Assembly (NCBI GenBank): GCA_016195295.1
Contig: JACPZV010000003.1
Span: 1-16,564, forward strand
DNA length: 16,564 bases
Direction: 5' to 3'
Source: Acidobacteriota bacterium
GTDB taxonomy: Bacteria; Acidobacteriota; Vicinamibacteria; Vicinamibacterales; CAVVIG01
This document shows positions 9,045 through 15,664 of the stretch, one piece after another (within the stretch, counting starts at the first letter, position 1; each line of letters opens with the position of its first letter). A model generated the notes under the pieces. The model was not told the DNA's origin. It saw nothing but the letters and a program-made list of their open reading frames with translations, and did no database searches. The position numbers and the translations under genes were made by a program.

Positions 9045-10284
9045 GACACACACGTCCTCTCTTGACGACCGCGCGAATTGTGTCCGCCCCGACGCGGATC
9101 AAATCACCTGCGGGGCCAGAGACGAGGACCGCATCCATCTGTTTGCCGGGTTCGAGACCGCCCACGTGGTCGTGTCGATCGAGCGCGTAGGCCGCGTTGA
9201 GCGTCGCGCCGACCAACGCTTCCTCGAACGTGAGACCCATGCTGAAACAGGCGAGCGTCATCGCAAAAGGCATCGACGGCGAGAAGCCGCCGCCGGGATT
9301 GACGTCGGTCGCGAGCGCCACCGCCACGCCACGGTCGATGAGCATGCGCGCCGGCGCCGAGCGTCCAAGCTTCAAATAAAAGGACGCGATCGGCAAAAGC
9401 GTGGCGACGACGCCAGCGGCGGCCAGCGCGTCGGCGCCCGCTTCGTCGACGAAGATCAGATGGTCCGCCGATCGCACGCGCAGCTCGGCGGCGACTCGCG
9501 ATCCGCCGCTCGGCCCGAGCTCGTCGGCGTGCATGCGAAGCTTCAGGCCCGCCTGTCGCGCGGCGAGCAAGATCTCCCGCGATTCGTCCGGCGTGAACAC
9601 GCCCGTCTCGCAGAAGACGTCGCACCATTCGGCCAGCCGCTCGCGGGCAACGGCCGGAATCATTTCTCGAATCACGACGTCGATATACGCACGACGCCGC
9701 TCGCGGTACTCGACGGGGACCTCGTGCGCGCCCAGGAGCGTCGGCGAGACCTCGATGTCGTGGTCCGCGGCCACGGCCCGCAGGACGCGCAGCATCTTGA
9801 GCTCGGCGTCGGTCGTCAATCCGTACCCGCTTTTGGCCTCGCAGGTCGTGGTCCCGCAGCGGAGCATCTCGTCGAGGCGGGCGCGTGTGTCGGCGGCCAG
9901 ATCGTCTTCGGTCGCCGCCCGCGTCGCGTTCACAGACGAGACGATGCCGCCGCCGTCCGCGGCGATCTCGGCGTAGGTCGCGCCGGCGAGGCGCCGGCGA
10001 AGCTCGTCGCGCCGATCGCCGGCGAAGATGACGTGCGTGTGCGGATCGACGAAGCCCGGCACGACGGCGCCGCCTCGGGCGTCGAGGACGACGGCATCGT
10101 CTGTCAGCGTGCCGAGTCGGCGCCAGTCGGACTCGTGGCCGACGAACACGATGAGGCCGCCGCGCGCGGCGACGACGCCGCGCGCGAGCGAGCCGGCGTC
10201 GGCCTGGCGCCGCCCGATGCGCGGCGCCGGTCCCGCGCAGCTGAGGACTTCAGAGGTGTTGCAGATGAGAAAGTCCGCGAGCAC
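9034..10284 (-). CDS. hutI: Imidazolonepropionase
   Basis: A 416-residue amidohydrolase that opens 4-imidazolone-5-propanoate to N-formimino-L-glutamate, the third step of histidine degradation. Metal and substrate residues are in place: DPHTH (His82, His84), RMHADE (His252, Glu255), SADHL (His275) and ATDVNPGG (Asp327). KSGYGL (151-156) and GAHEVP (185-190) are further family marks. The gene is followed with an 11-bp overlap by the cyclodeaminase, so two histidine-to-folate steps are paired; hutH and hutU are not in the window. The GTG at 10284 gives the usual family length; the frame is open upstream to 10362 but that would run into yggU. No Shine-Dalgarno is visible; TACAAT ends six bases before the GTG, suggesting a leaderless start. 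Residues 15-35 are a low-complexity insert-like stretch. Confidence 0.92.
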   Translation of the reverse strand: MLADFLICNTSEVLSCAGPAPRIGRRQADAGSLARGVVAARGGLIVFVGHESDWRRLGTLTDDAVVLDARGGAVVPGFVDPHTHVIFAGDRRDELRRRLAGATYAEIAADGGGIVSSVNATRAATEDDLAADTRARLDEMLRCGTTTCEAKSGYGLTTDAELKMLRVLRAVAADHDIEVSPTLLGAHEVPVEYRERRRAYIDVVIREMIPAVARERLAEWCDVFCETGVFTPDESREILLAARQAGLKLRMHADELGPSGGSRVAAELRVRSADHLIFVDEAGADALAAAGVVATLLPIASFYLKLGRSAPARMLIDRGVAVALATDVNPGGGFSPSMPFAMTLACFSMGLTFEEALVGATLNAAYALDRHDHVGGLEPGKQMDAVLVSGPAGDLIRVGADTIRAVVKRGRVCHAR

Positions 10285-10296
10285 GACGACATTGTA
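10285..10296 (-). promoter_or_regulatory. Possible -10 element for leaderless hutI transcript
   Basis: TACAAT on the minus strand (10296-10291) lies exactly six bases before the hutI GTG and matches five of six -10 consensus positions. No good -35 is seen at 16-18 bp, so this rests on the -10 and its spacing alone. It lies in the 43-bp gap after yggU and could add a separate hut transcript within the run of genes. Confidence 0.3.
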
Positions 10297-10327
10297 GGGC
10301 CGCGCTGCGTGTTGGCGGCAGGCCGGA

Positions 10328-10603
10328 CTACAACGACGATCGGACGTGCTCGGCGGTGACACCGGAGAGTGCGACGCGTTTTTCGCGGCCGCGCTCGCCG
10401 CTGACGATGCGAATCGCTCGTCTTGGGATGCGGAGCGCGTCGGCGAAGAAGTCGATCAGCGCGTCGTTCGCCGCGCCTTCAACGGGCGGCGCGGCGAGCC
10501 GGATGAGGAGGGACCCGCCGCGGACGCCGGCGCATTCGGTTTTTCGGGCCCGGGGAATGACTCTGACGGAAAGCTCGACGCCGTCCGCGGTCTCCTTGAT
10601 CAA
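10328..10603 (-). CDS. yggU: YggU family (DUF167) protein
   Basis: A 91-residue protein of the DUF167/UPF0235 family, a small alpha/beta fold of unknown biochemical role. Conserved pieces: SVRVIPRARKTECAGV, LLIRLAAPPVEGAANDALIDF and SGERGREKRVALSG. The TTG at 10603 is chosen as start because it leaves twelve residues before the VRVIPRA strand, as in E. coli YggU from memory, and follows the divIVA stop by seven bases. The alternative ATG at 10672 would overlap divIVA by 62 bp and add a basic, Arg-rich leader that looks like out-of-frame divIVA sequence. Its neighbours yggS and divIVA match a recurrent neighbourhood in which the YlmE/YggS, YggT, DivIVA and YggU families occur together; YggT is missing here. 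Confidence 0.85.
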   Translation of the reverse strand: MIKETADGVELSVRVIPRARKTECAGVRGGSLLIRLAAPPVEGAANDALIDFFADALRIPRRAIRIVSGERGREKRVALSGVTAEHVRSSL

Positions 10604-10610
10604 GACTCGG

Positions 10611-11165
10611 TTATCCGAGTCGTCGCGCCTCGCGCGACTCGGGCGCCTCGTGCGCGCCGGCCGCTTCGGCATGGCGCGGGCGGTGGAAGAGAATCTTGTC
10701 CTCGCGCTCGCGGGCTTCCTGCTCGCGCACGAACTCGAGCGTGTTGCGCAGCGTCTGGATCGTCGATTCGATCGAGGTCTCGACGTCGCGGCGCTTCAGT
10801 TTCAGCCCGTCGATCTCGCGCTGGATGTCCTCGAGCCGCGACTGGGTCTTCTCGATCAGCAGGTCCGATCGGCCCTCGGCTTCGAGGATGATCCGCCGGG
10901 CCTCCGCCTCGGCGTTGGCCTTGATGCCCTCGGAGAGCCGCTGCGCCGTCATCAGCGTGTTCTGGAGGTTGCGCTCGTGCTCGCGATGCTCGGCCAGCAC
11001 CGCCTCCATGCGCATCAGATCCTGACGGAGTCGATCGGTTTCAAGCAGCGCATGTTCGTAGTCCTCGGCGACCGCAGCAAGGAAGGCGGCCACCTCGATG
11101 CGATCGAAGCCGCGGAACGCCAATCGGAAGCGCTGCTGGCGAAGGTCGAGCGGGCTGACATTCAT
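10611..11165 (-). CDS. DivIVA-domain coiled-coil protein
   Basis: A 184-residue cytoplasmic protein. The first 40 residues (MNVSPLDLRQQRFRLAFRGF, then DRIEVAAFLAAVAEDYE) form the DivIVA N-terminal lipid/curvature-sensing domain, and residues about 35-155 are a long heptad-rich coiled coil. In Gram-positive bacteria DivIVA marks poles and septa and recruits division or envelope factors; in Acidobacteria its partners are not established. The C-terminal 30 residues are charged and probably disordered. The ATG at 11165 has a GGGAG Shine-Dalgarno, but that lies in the loop of a strong hairpin ending one base before the ATG; a GTG at 11186 is the in-frame alternative. It sits between yggS and yggU, as in the ylm-divIVA clusters of Firmicutes. 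Confidence 0.88.
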   Translation of the reverse strand: MNVSPLDLRQQRFRLAFRGFDRIEVAAFLAAVAEDYEHALLETDRLRQDLMRMEAVLAEHREHERNLQNTLMTAQRLSEGIKANAEAEARRIILEAEGRSDLLIEKTQSRLEDIQREIDGLKLKRRDVETSIESTIQTLRNTLEFVREQEAREREDKILFHRPRHAEAAGAHEAPESREARRLG

Positions 11166-11166
11166 A

Positions 11167-11186
11167 GTGAGCGGTCTCCCGCTCAC
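11167..11186 (-). promoter_or_regulatory. Hairpin presenting the divIVA Shine-Dalgarno in a GNRA loop
   Basis: On the minus strand GTGAGCGG (11186-11179), GAGA (11178-11175) and CCGCTCAC (11174-11167) form a perfect 8-bp GC-rich stem with a GAGA (GNRA-type) tetraloop. The stem ends one base before the divIVA ATG. The only Shine-Dalgarno-like run, GGGAG, straddles the loop and the top of the stem. It could tune translation or be a stray palindromic repeat. Confidence 0.6.
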
Positions 11187-11235
11187 GCTTATCGGCCCGA
11201 CCCTGCGCCTTCAGTAGTCCAAAAGGGGACGAGGT

Positions 11236-11934
11236 TTACCGGGCGCCGAAGATGGCGGTGCCGACGCGGACGATCGTCGCACCTTCCTCGATCGCAATTT
11301 CGAAATCGTGGCTCATGCCCATCGACAATTCTGTCAGCATCGACGGATCGATGCCCTGTGCCAGCAAGCGATCCCGGACGTCACGAAGGGCTCGAAAATA
11401 CGGCCGCGCCGATTCGGGATCCTCGACCGCCGGTGGAATGGCCATGAGCCCGACGATCCGGGCCGCGCGGGCCTGGGCGGCCGCCGCAAAGATGCCCGGC
11501 AATTCGTCCGCCCGAGCCCCGAACTTCGTCACTTCGCCGGCAAGGTCGACCTGTACGAGCACCTGGAGCTGACGTTCCGCATTCCGCGCGGCTTCGTCCA
11601 GGGGTGAAACAAGCGCCGCATCATCGACCGATTGCACGACGTCGAACCGGGCGCCGGCTTTCTTTGCTTTGTTCGACTGCAGATGACCGACCAGATGCCA
11701 CCGGATCGGCAGGCCGACGGTTTGATCCATTTTCCGCAGAGCTTCCTGGACTTTGTTTTCGCCGAACTCGGTGTGTCCCGCGTCAACGGCCGCGCGAACG
11801 ACATCGGCGGGGAAGGTCTTCGAGACGGCGACGAGCCGGACGGAAGCGGGGTCGCGACCCGCCCGGCTGGCGGCTCGCGCGATGCGCGCGCGAACCTCCG
11901 CCAACCGGTTACGGATCGCCGAAGCGTCGGACAT
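11236..11934 (-). CDS. yggS: YggS/PLPBP-family pyridoxal phosphate homeostasis protein
   Basis: A 232-residue single-domain TIM barrel of the alanine racemase N-terminal type that binds pyridoxal 5'-phosphate and buffers its free level; it has no known catalytic activity. The PLP lysine is Lys39 in RLVAVSKTF. Other family marks are FGENKVQEA, WHLVGHLQSNKAK, VNLAGEVTKFG-like VDLAGEVTKFG, and the C-terminal ELSMGMSHDFEIAIEEGAT..VRVGTAIFG. The start is ATG 11934, with no clear Shine-Dalgarno. It is 52 bp downstream of the TPR gene and 70 bp upstream of divIVA on the same strand. In Bacillus its orthologue YlmE also lies near DivIVA, so this is a conserved division-associated neighbourhood. Confidence 0.94.
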   Translation of the reverse strand: MSDASAIRNRLAEVRARIARAASRAGRDPASVRLVAVSKTFPADVVRAAVDAGHTEFGENKVQEALRKMDQTVGLPIRWHLVGHLQSNKAKKAGARFDVVQSVDDAALVSPLDEAARNAERQLQVLVQVDLAGEVTKFGARADELPGIFAAAAQARAARIVGLMAIPPAVEDPESARPYFRALRDVRDRLLAQGIDPSMLTELSMGMSHDFEIAIEEGATIVRVGTAIFGAR

Positions 11935-11986
11935 TATCCACGGCGCTGCGGCGCTCGAGGATTCGCTCCTCGCGCGGCCGCAAGCG

Positions 11987-12961
11987 CTATTTCTTCAAGG
12001 TCCCCAGGATGCCTTTCGCCGTCGCCGCGTTCGGGCCGGTCGGCGCCAGCTTGAGATACTCTTCGAACTCCGTCGCCGCGCCCGCGAGGTTCCCTTCGTT
12101 CACGAGCGCCATGCCGAGCTGATAGTGCGCCTCGGCGTGATCGGGCTTGGCGGCGACGGCGGCCTCGAACTGTTTCTTCGCGTCGGCGATCTTGCCCGCG
12201 TTCCAGAGAATCACGCCCTGGTTGAACAGCGCGTCGGCGTTGCCGCCGCCCAGCGCACCCGGGGCGCTGCCGGTCAGTTCGGCCGCTTTGGCGCTTGCGG
12301 CCTGCGCCTGATCGAACTTGCGCGTCGCGTTGTAGATGTTGGCGAGACCGTTATAGGCTTCGGCGTAGTCGGCCTTGATTTCGATCGCCTTCTTGTAGGC
12401 CTCTTCCGCCTTGTCGTAGTCCTTCTTCTGCGACTGCGAGTAGGCGATGTTGTAGTAACAGTCGTAGCACTTCTCGTTCAGCTCGGCCGCGTGCGTGAAC
12501 TTGGCGATCGCGTCGTCGTGATTGCCGGCGCGGCTCGCGGCCACGCCTTCCTCGAACGTCTTCTTCAGCTCGGCGTTCTTCGCCGCGGCTTCGGGCGACA
12601 TGCCGCCGCCCGCACCCGCGCCGATGATGAGGTTGGCGACGACGGGCGCGGCCACCCTCAGGTTCACCGTCGCGACGTTGGACCCGACCTTGTCCTTCTC
12701 GGCCGACACCTTATACGCGCCCGGCGACAGACCGATCTGGACGAACTCGCCTTTCTTGTCGGACTTCGTCTCGAAATGACGGGAGCTGCTTTCGGCGTCG
12801 ATTTTGATCGTTGCGCCTTCCACGGGTTTCCCCGACGCGTCCCTCACCGTGCCCCGCACCATCCCGGTTGACTGGGCGGCGGCAGGCAGCGCGATGGCCA
12901 GAGCGAACAGCGCTGCGCACGTCATCACCCACAGATGCCGGCCGTTGAATCGGCGGACCAT
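11987..12961 (-). CDS. Secreted CarboxypepD_reg-like plus TPR protein
   Basis: A 324-residue exported protein. A signal peptide (1-30, ending PAAAQ) is followed by a carboxypeptidase-regulatory-like beta-sandwich (about 33-103; TVRDASGKPVEGATIKI, GEFVQIGLSPGAYKVSAEKD). A Gly-rich linker leads into five tetratricopeptide repeats (about 132-164, 167-198, 199-231, 243-274, 275-308). Cys165 and Cys168 (EKCYDCYY) could form a disulphide or bind metal. The layout is common in Acidobacteria for periplasmic or outer-membrane-associated scaffolds; no enzyme activity is expected and the partner is unknown. The ATG at 12961 is preferred over one at 12979 because a full AGGAGG lies five bases upstream of it. 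It is the first gene of the minus-strand run to the cyclodeaminase; a TAAACT -10-like box lies at 13010-13005. Confidence 0.88.
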   Translation of the reverse strand: MVRRFNGRHLWVMTCAALFALAIALPAAAQSTGMVRGTVRDASGKPVEGATIKIDAESSSRHFETKSDKKGEFVQIGLSPGAYKVSAEKDKVGSNVATVNLRVAAPVVANLIIGAGAGGGMSPEAAAKNAELKKTFEEGVAASRAGNHDDAIAKFTHAAELNEKCYDCYYNIAYSQSQKKDYDKAEEAYKKAIEIKADYAEAYNGLANIYNATRKFDQAQAASAKAAELTGSAPGALGGGNADALFNQGVILWNAGKIADAKKQFEAAVAAKPDHAEAHYQLGMALVNEGNLAGAATEFEEYLKLAPTGPNAATAKGILGTLKK

Positions 12962-13073
12962 GGAATCCTCCTGAAGCATGAGAGCACCTTCGAACGTAAG
13001 GAGTAGTTTACCCCGTTCGCGCCGGTCGCGGCACTACTGGTCGTGCAGGGCGCCCGCGGGGAAATGGATGGGC
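12962..13073 (-). promoter_or_regulatory. Intergenic region with the TPR gene leader and possible -10
   Basis: This is the gap between the helicase stop and the TPR gene start. On the minus strand it holds TAAACT (13010-13005), about 35 bases of leader and AGGAGG before the ATG. No convincing -35 is seen. Overlapping palindromes GGGCGCCC and CCCGCGGG near 13048-13061 could fold after the helicase gene, but there is no T tract. Confidence 0.35.
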
Positions 13074-15152
13074 TCAGTCCGAAAAAAACGCCGCGATGTG
13101 TGACAGGTCGTGCACGACGGGCGCCGGCGGCAGAGAGGCGACGAAACGACGGCCGTACCCCTTCGTCCGCAGACGGGGATCGAGGACGGCGAGCACGCCG
13201 CGGTCGCGCCGGTGACGGATGAGCCGACCCAGTCCTTGCTGCAGCGCCAGAATCGCCAGCGGCACCTGGTACTCGGCGAAGGGATCGCCGCCGCGCGCGC
13301 GGATCGCCTCGATGCGGGCGGCCGTGACGGGATCGCCCGGCGAGGCAAACGGCAGCTTGTCGACGATGACGCAGCTCAACGCTTCGCCGACGACGTCGAC
13401 GCCTTGCCAGAAGCTCGACGTGGCGAACAGCACCGAGTGGGGCGTCGCGCGAAACTGATTCAGCAGCTGCGATCGTGGCGCCGCGCCCTGCGCGAAAATT
13501 GGATAATCGACCGCCATCTCCGCCAGCGCCTGCACGGCGCGCATCGTCGCGTAGCTCGTGAAGAGCACGAACGCGCGCCCTCGCGTGCGCTTCAGGATTT
13601 CGATCACTTCACGACCGGCCGCGAGCGCGAAGGCGTCCGAGCGGGGATCCGGCATCCGCGGCGGCAAGTACAGCAGCGCTTGACGCGCGAAGTCGAACTC
13701 GGACGGCAAGCGCACCTCGGCCGCGCCGCGGATGCCGAGTCGCGCGCGGATGTACTCGAACGTGCCGTCCACGGCCAGCGTGGCCGAGGTGAGCACGGTC
13801 GTGCGCATGCGATCGAAGAGCACCTCGCGAACGATCGCCGACACGTCGATGGGCGACGCGCGCAGGAAAATGCCGCCCCTCGACAGGCTCGGGGCGCCCT
13901 GAGCGTGTCGAAGGGCGCGGCCGCGAAACTCGACGAAGTAGACGTACTGATCGTCGCCGGCGCGCAGCATGAAGCGCAGATCGTCGCGGATCTCGCCCGC
14001 GCGGCGCGCGAGCGCCTCCCGCTGCTCGTCGCCGTCGCCCGCATTTTCCTCGTTCGTGGGGTCCGGCTTCAGCCGGACCAGCGCCAACGTGGCCTGGAGG
14101 ACGTCGAGCGCACCGGTGAGATGCGCGGCGGCCTCGCGCGTTTGGCCCAACGACTCGACGCTGGCGCGCATCCGCTCGTCATTCTTGAAACGGACGGGTC
14201 CGCGGCCCTTCCCGCTGTCCTCACCGCGGTGCGCGAATGCCAGCTCCGTGAAGAACGATTTCGCGTGATCGCGCAGCCGCTCGACGGCGCGCTCGATTTC
14301 CGCGCGAACGTTCGCGTCTTCGAATCCGCCGACGGCCACCAGCCGTTCGACATCGTGGGCCAGCTCTTCGAGGCGGTACGTGCTGATGCTGTATCCGAAG
14401 TACTGCGTGGCGACGTCCTCGAGCTGATGCGCCTCGTCTAAGATCGCGCGGCTGCACGCGGGAATGACTTCGCCGAACGCGTTCTGCCGCACCGCCGCGT
14501 CCGCGCACAGCAGATGATGGTTGACGATGACGACGTCTGAGGCGGCAGCGCGCTGGCGCATGCGCGTGACGAAGCAGTCGTCGTAGCGCGGGCACTCGGT
14601 GCCGAGACACGTCTCGGCCGTCGCCGAGACCTCGCTCCAGAAGGCGACGTCCTCCGGCAAGTCCTCCAGCTCCGCGCGATCGCCGGTCTCGGTCCGCGTC
14701 GACCATTCGCGGATGATTGGCAGGAACACGTCGTGCATCGCAGGGCCGGCGCCCTCGCTCAACTGATCGAGCCGGTGCAGACAGAGGTAGTTCGCCCGGC
14801 CTTTCATGTAGGTCGCGGTGAATGGAACATCGAGCGCGTCGCGTAGCGCCGGGATGTCCTTGAAGAAGATCTGTTCCTGCAGATTCTTCGTGCCGGTGGA
14901 AATCAGCACGCGCTCGCGGCTGAGGATGGCGGGGACGAGATACGCGAGCGTCTTGCCCGTGCCGGTGCCGGCCTCTGCGAGCAGCACGCCACCCTCTTCG
15001 AACACGCGCGCCACGGCGACGGCCATCTCGACCTGACCCGCGCGCGGTTCGAAATCCGGCATCGCGTTGGCGAGTGGACCATCAGACGCGAAGACAGACT
15101 GGACGACGTCGGCGAAATTCGGCGTCGCACGCGACTCAGTCGGTGGGGCCAC
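13074..15152 (-). CDS. dinG: DinG/YoaA-type Fe-S superfamily 2 DNA helicase (XPD-like)
   Basis: A 692-residue 5'-3' DNA helicase of the XPD/DinG group, acting in repair and resolution of R-loops or G-quadruplexes. Motifs: the PRAGQ Q-motif near 36-40, Walker A EAGTGTGKT (60-68), four cysteines of a 4Fe-4S domain (Cys124, 182, 187, 193), DEAH (239-242) and motif VI QGLGRLIR (639-646). All key residues are present. The start is taken as GTG 15152, which leaves about 15 residues before SVFASDGPLANAMPDFEPRAG, as usual. The frame is open to 15347 but that stretch is antisense to a TonB receptor remnant. Two REP-like palindromes sit in frame at about residues 358-365 and 413-426, adding roughly 15 residues each where relatives are shorter. 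DinG and YoaA cannot be separated by motif; the symbol is provisional. Confidence 0.9.
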   Translation of the reverse strand: MAPPTESRATPNFADVVQSVFASDGPLANAMPDFEPRAGQVEMAVAVARVFEEGGVLLAEAGTGTGKTLAYLVPAILSRERVLISTGTKNLQEQIFFKDIPALRDALDVPFTATYMKGRANYLCLHRLDQLSEGAGPAMHDVFLPIIREWSTRTETGDRAELEDLPEDVAFWSEVSATAETCLGTECPRYDDCFVTRMRQRAAASDVVIVNHHLLCADAAVRQNAFGEVIPACSRAILDEAHQLEDVATQYFGYSISTYRLEELAHDVERLVAVGGFEDANVRAEIERAVERLRDHAKSFFTELAFAHRGEDSGKGRGPVRFKNDERMRASVESLGQTREAAAHLTGALDVLQATLALVRLKPDPTNEENAGDGDEQREALARRAGEIRDDLRFMLRAGDDQYVYFVEFRGRALRHAQGAPSLSRGGIFLRASPIDVSAIVREVLFDRMRTTVLTSATLAVDGTFEYIRARLGIRGAAEVRLPSEFDFARQALLYLPPRMPDPRSDAFALAAGREVIEILKRTRGRAFVLFTSYATMRAVQALAEMAVDYPIFAQGAAPRSQLLNQFRATPHSVLFATSSFWQGVDVVGEALSCVIVDKLPFASPGDPVTAARIEAIRARGGDPFAEYQVPLAILALQQGLGRLIRHRRDRGVLAVLDPRLRTKGYGRRFVASLPPAPVVHDLSHIAAFFSD
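13876..13915. repeat. 40-bp REP-like palindrome within the helicase gene
   Basis: Two 19-base arms (13876-13894 and 13897-13915) are inverted copies matching at 16 of 19 positions, with a 2-base centre. The arms have the form CCCTTCGACA-GCTC-GGG, a palindrome type I recall as widely dispersed between genes in GC-rich bacteria. Here it is read in frame as about 14 residues (RHAQGAPSLSRG). Confidence 0.85.
14060..14079. repeat. 20-bp perfect palindrome within the helicase gene
   Basis: GGTCCGGCT (14060-14068) and AGCCGGACC (14071-14079) are exact inverted arms around TC. On the coding strand it reads VRLKPDPT in frame, followed by a hydrophilic stretch NEENAGDGDEQ. I recall VRLKPD-like peptides recurring in predicted proteins of Acidobacteria, as expected of a dispersed repeat. 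Confidence 0.8.
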
Positions 15153-15171
15153 GGTGAGGTCCAGTCTACTG

Positions 15172-15646
15172 CGGAGTGAGATCGGCACCCTCGCGGAAGG
15201 TATCACCGTGAAGGGAGAATCGCCCCTCCTGGATACGACGGCCGCGTTGAAGCAGACGGTGTTGTCCCGCGAGATGCTGGACAGCCTGCCGAACAGGGTT
15301 GACGTGTGGGCGGCCGCGCGCGTGATCCCGAGCGTCGTCTTGAGCAAGGTTGACGTGGGCGGATCCTTCCTGCTACCAGACGAGCGGCGGCGGCACCGCT
15401 GTCGCGCAAAAGGGCGGCCTCCTCTTCAACATGGTCACCAGGACGGGCACCAACCAGTTCCACGGCGGGGCGATGTTCAATGGCGCGAATCACGGCATGG
15501 GGTTCGCGAACTACTCGTCGGCGTTGCGCACCGATTTGCTTGCCGCGGTTCCCGCCCTGGCGCTGGCGGCCAATCCCGACATCGTGCCCGGCGCGGACAT
15601 CCTGAAGATTTACGACATCAGGAGAGCTATATTCCTCTTCAGGTGA
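15172..15646 (+). pseudogene. TonB-dependent receptor remnant (plug region, broken)
   Basis: The translation carries hallmarks of the plug region of acidobacterial CarboxypepD_reg/TonB-dependent receptors. In one frame (15172 to about 15360) it reads GTLAEGITVKGESPLLDTTAA, then LSREMLDSLPNRVDVWAAARVIPSV and SKVDVGG. In the next frame (about 15368-15616) it reads YQTSGGGTAVAQKGGLLFNM, VTRTGTNQFHGGAMFNGANHG and LALAANPDIVPGADILKIYD. The two parts meet at a frameshift. From memory of the family, a segment of several tens of residues that normally lies between VGG and YQTSGGG is missing, so an internal deletion probably caused the shift. The N-terminal regulatory domain, most of the plug and the whole barrel are absent. 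It cannot make a receptor. It stands head-to-head with the helicase gene, 20 bp from its start. Confidence 0.8.
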
Positions 15647-15664
15647 CGGAACCGGATTTGGGTT
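15647..15664. other. Junction between two decayed gene fragments
   Basis: Recognisable TonB receptor sequence stops near 15616 and TPR-protein sequence on the other strand is recognisable only from about 15686 (possibly 15665). The sequence between, partly AT-rich, matches neither fragment. No terminal inverted repeats, transposase or target duplication are visible. Confidence 0.4.

Noticed and set aside
8827..10359. A 510-codon plus-strand open frame opposite hutI.
   Set aside because: hutI carries all metal ligands on the minus strand; the plus-strand product is a low-complexity shadow.
10604..10672. An upstream ATG start for yggU.
   Set aside because: It would overlap divIVA by 62 bp and add a basic low-complexity leader; the TTG at 10603 gives the usual length before the first conserved strand.
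13110..14441. A 443-codon plus-strand open frame opposite the helicase.
   Set aside because: It is a shadow of the helicase; its ALSVSKGA stretch is just the translated palindrome.
15153..15347. A 65-residue N-terminal extension of the helicase.
   Set aside because: The stretch is antisense to the TonB receptor remnant, is not helicase-like, and GTG 15152 gives the usual family N-terminus.
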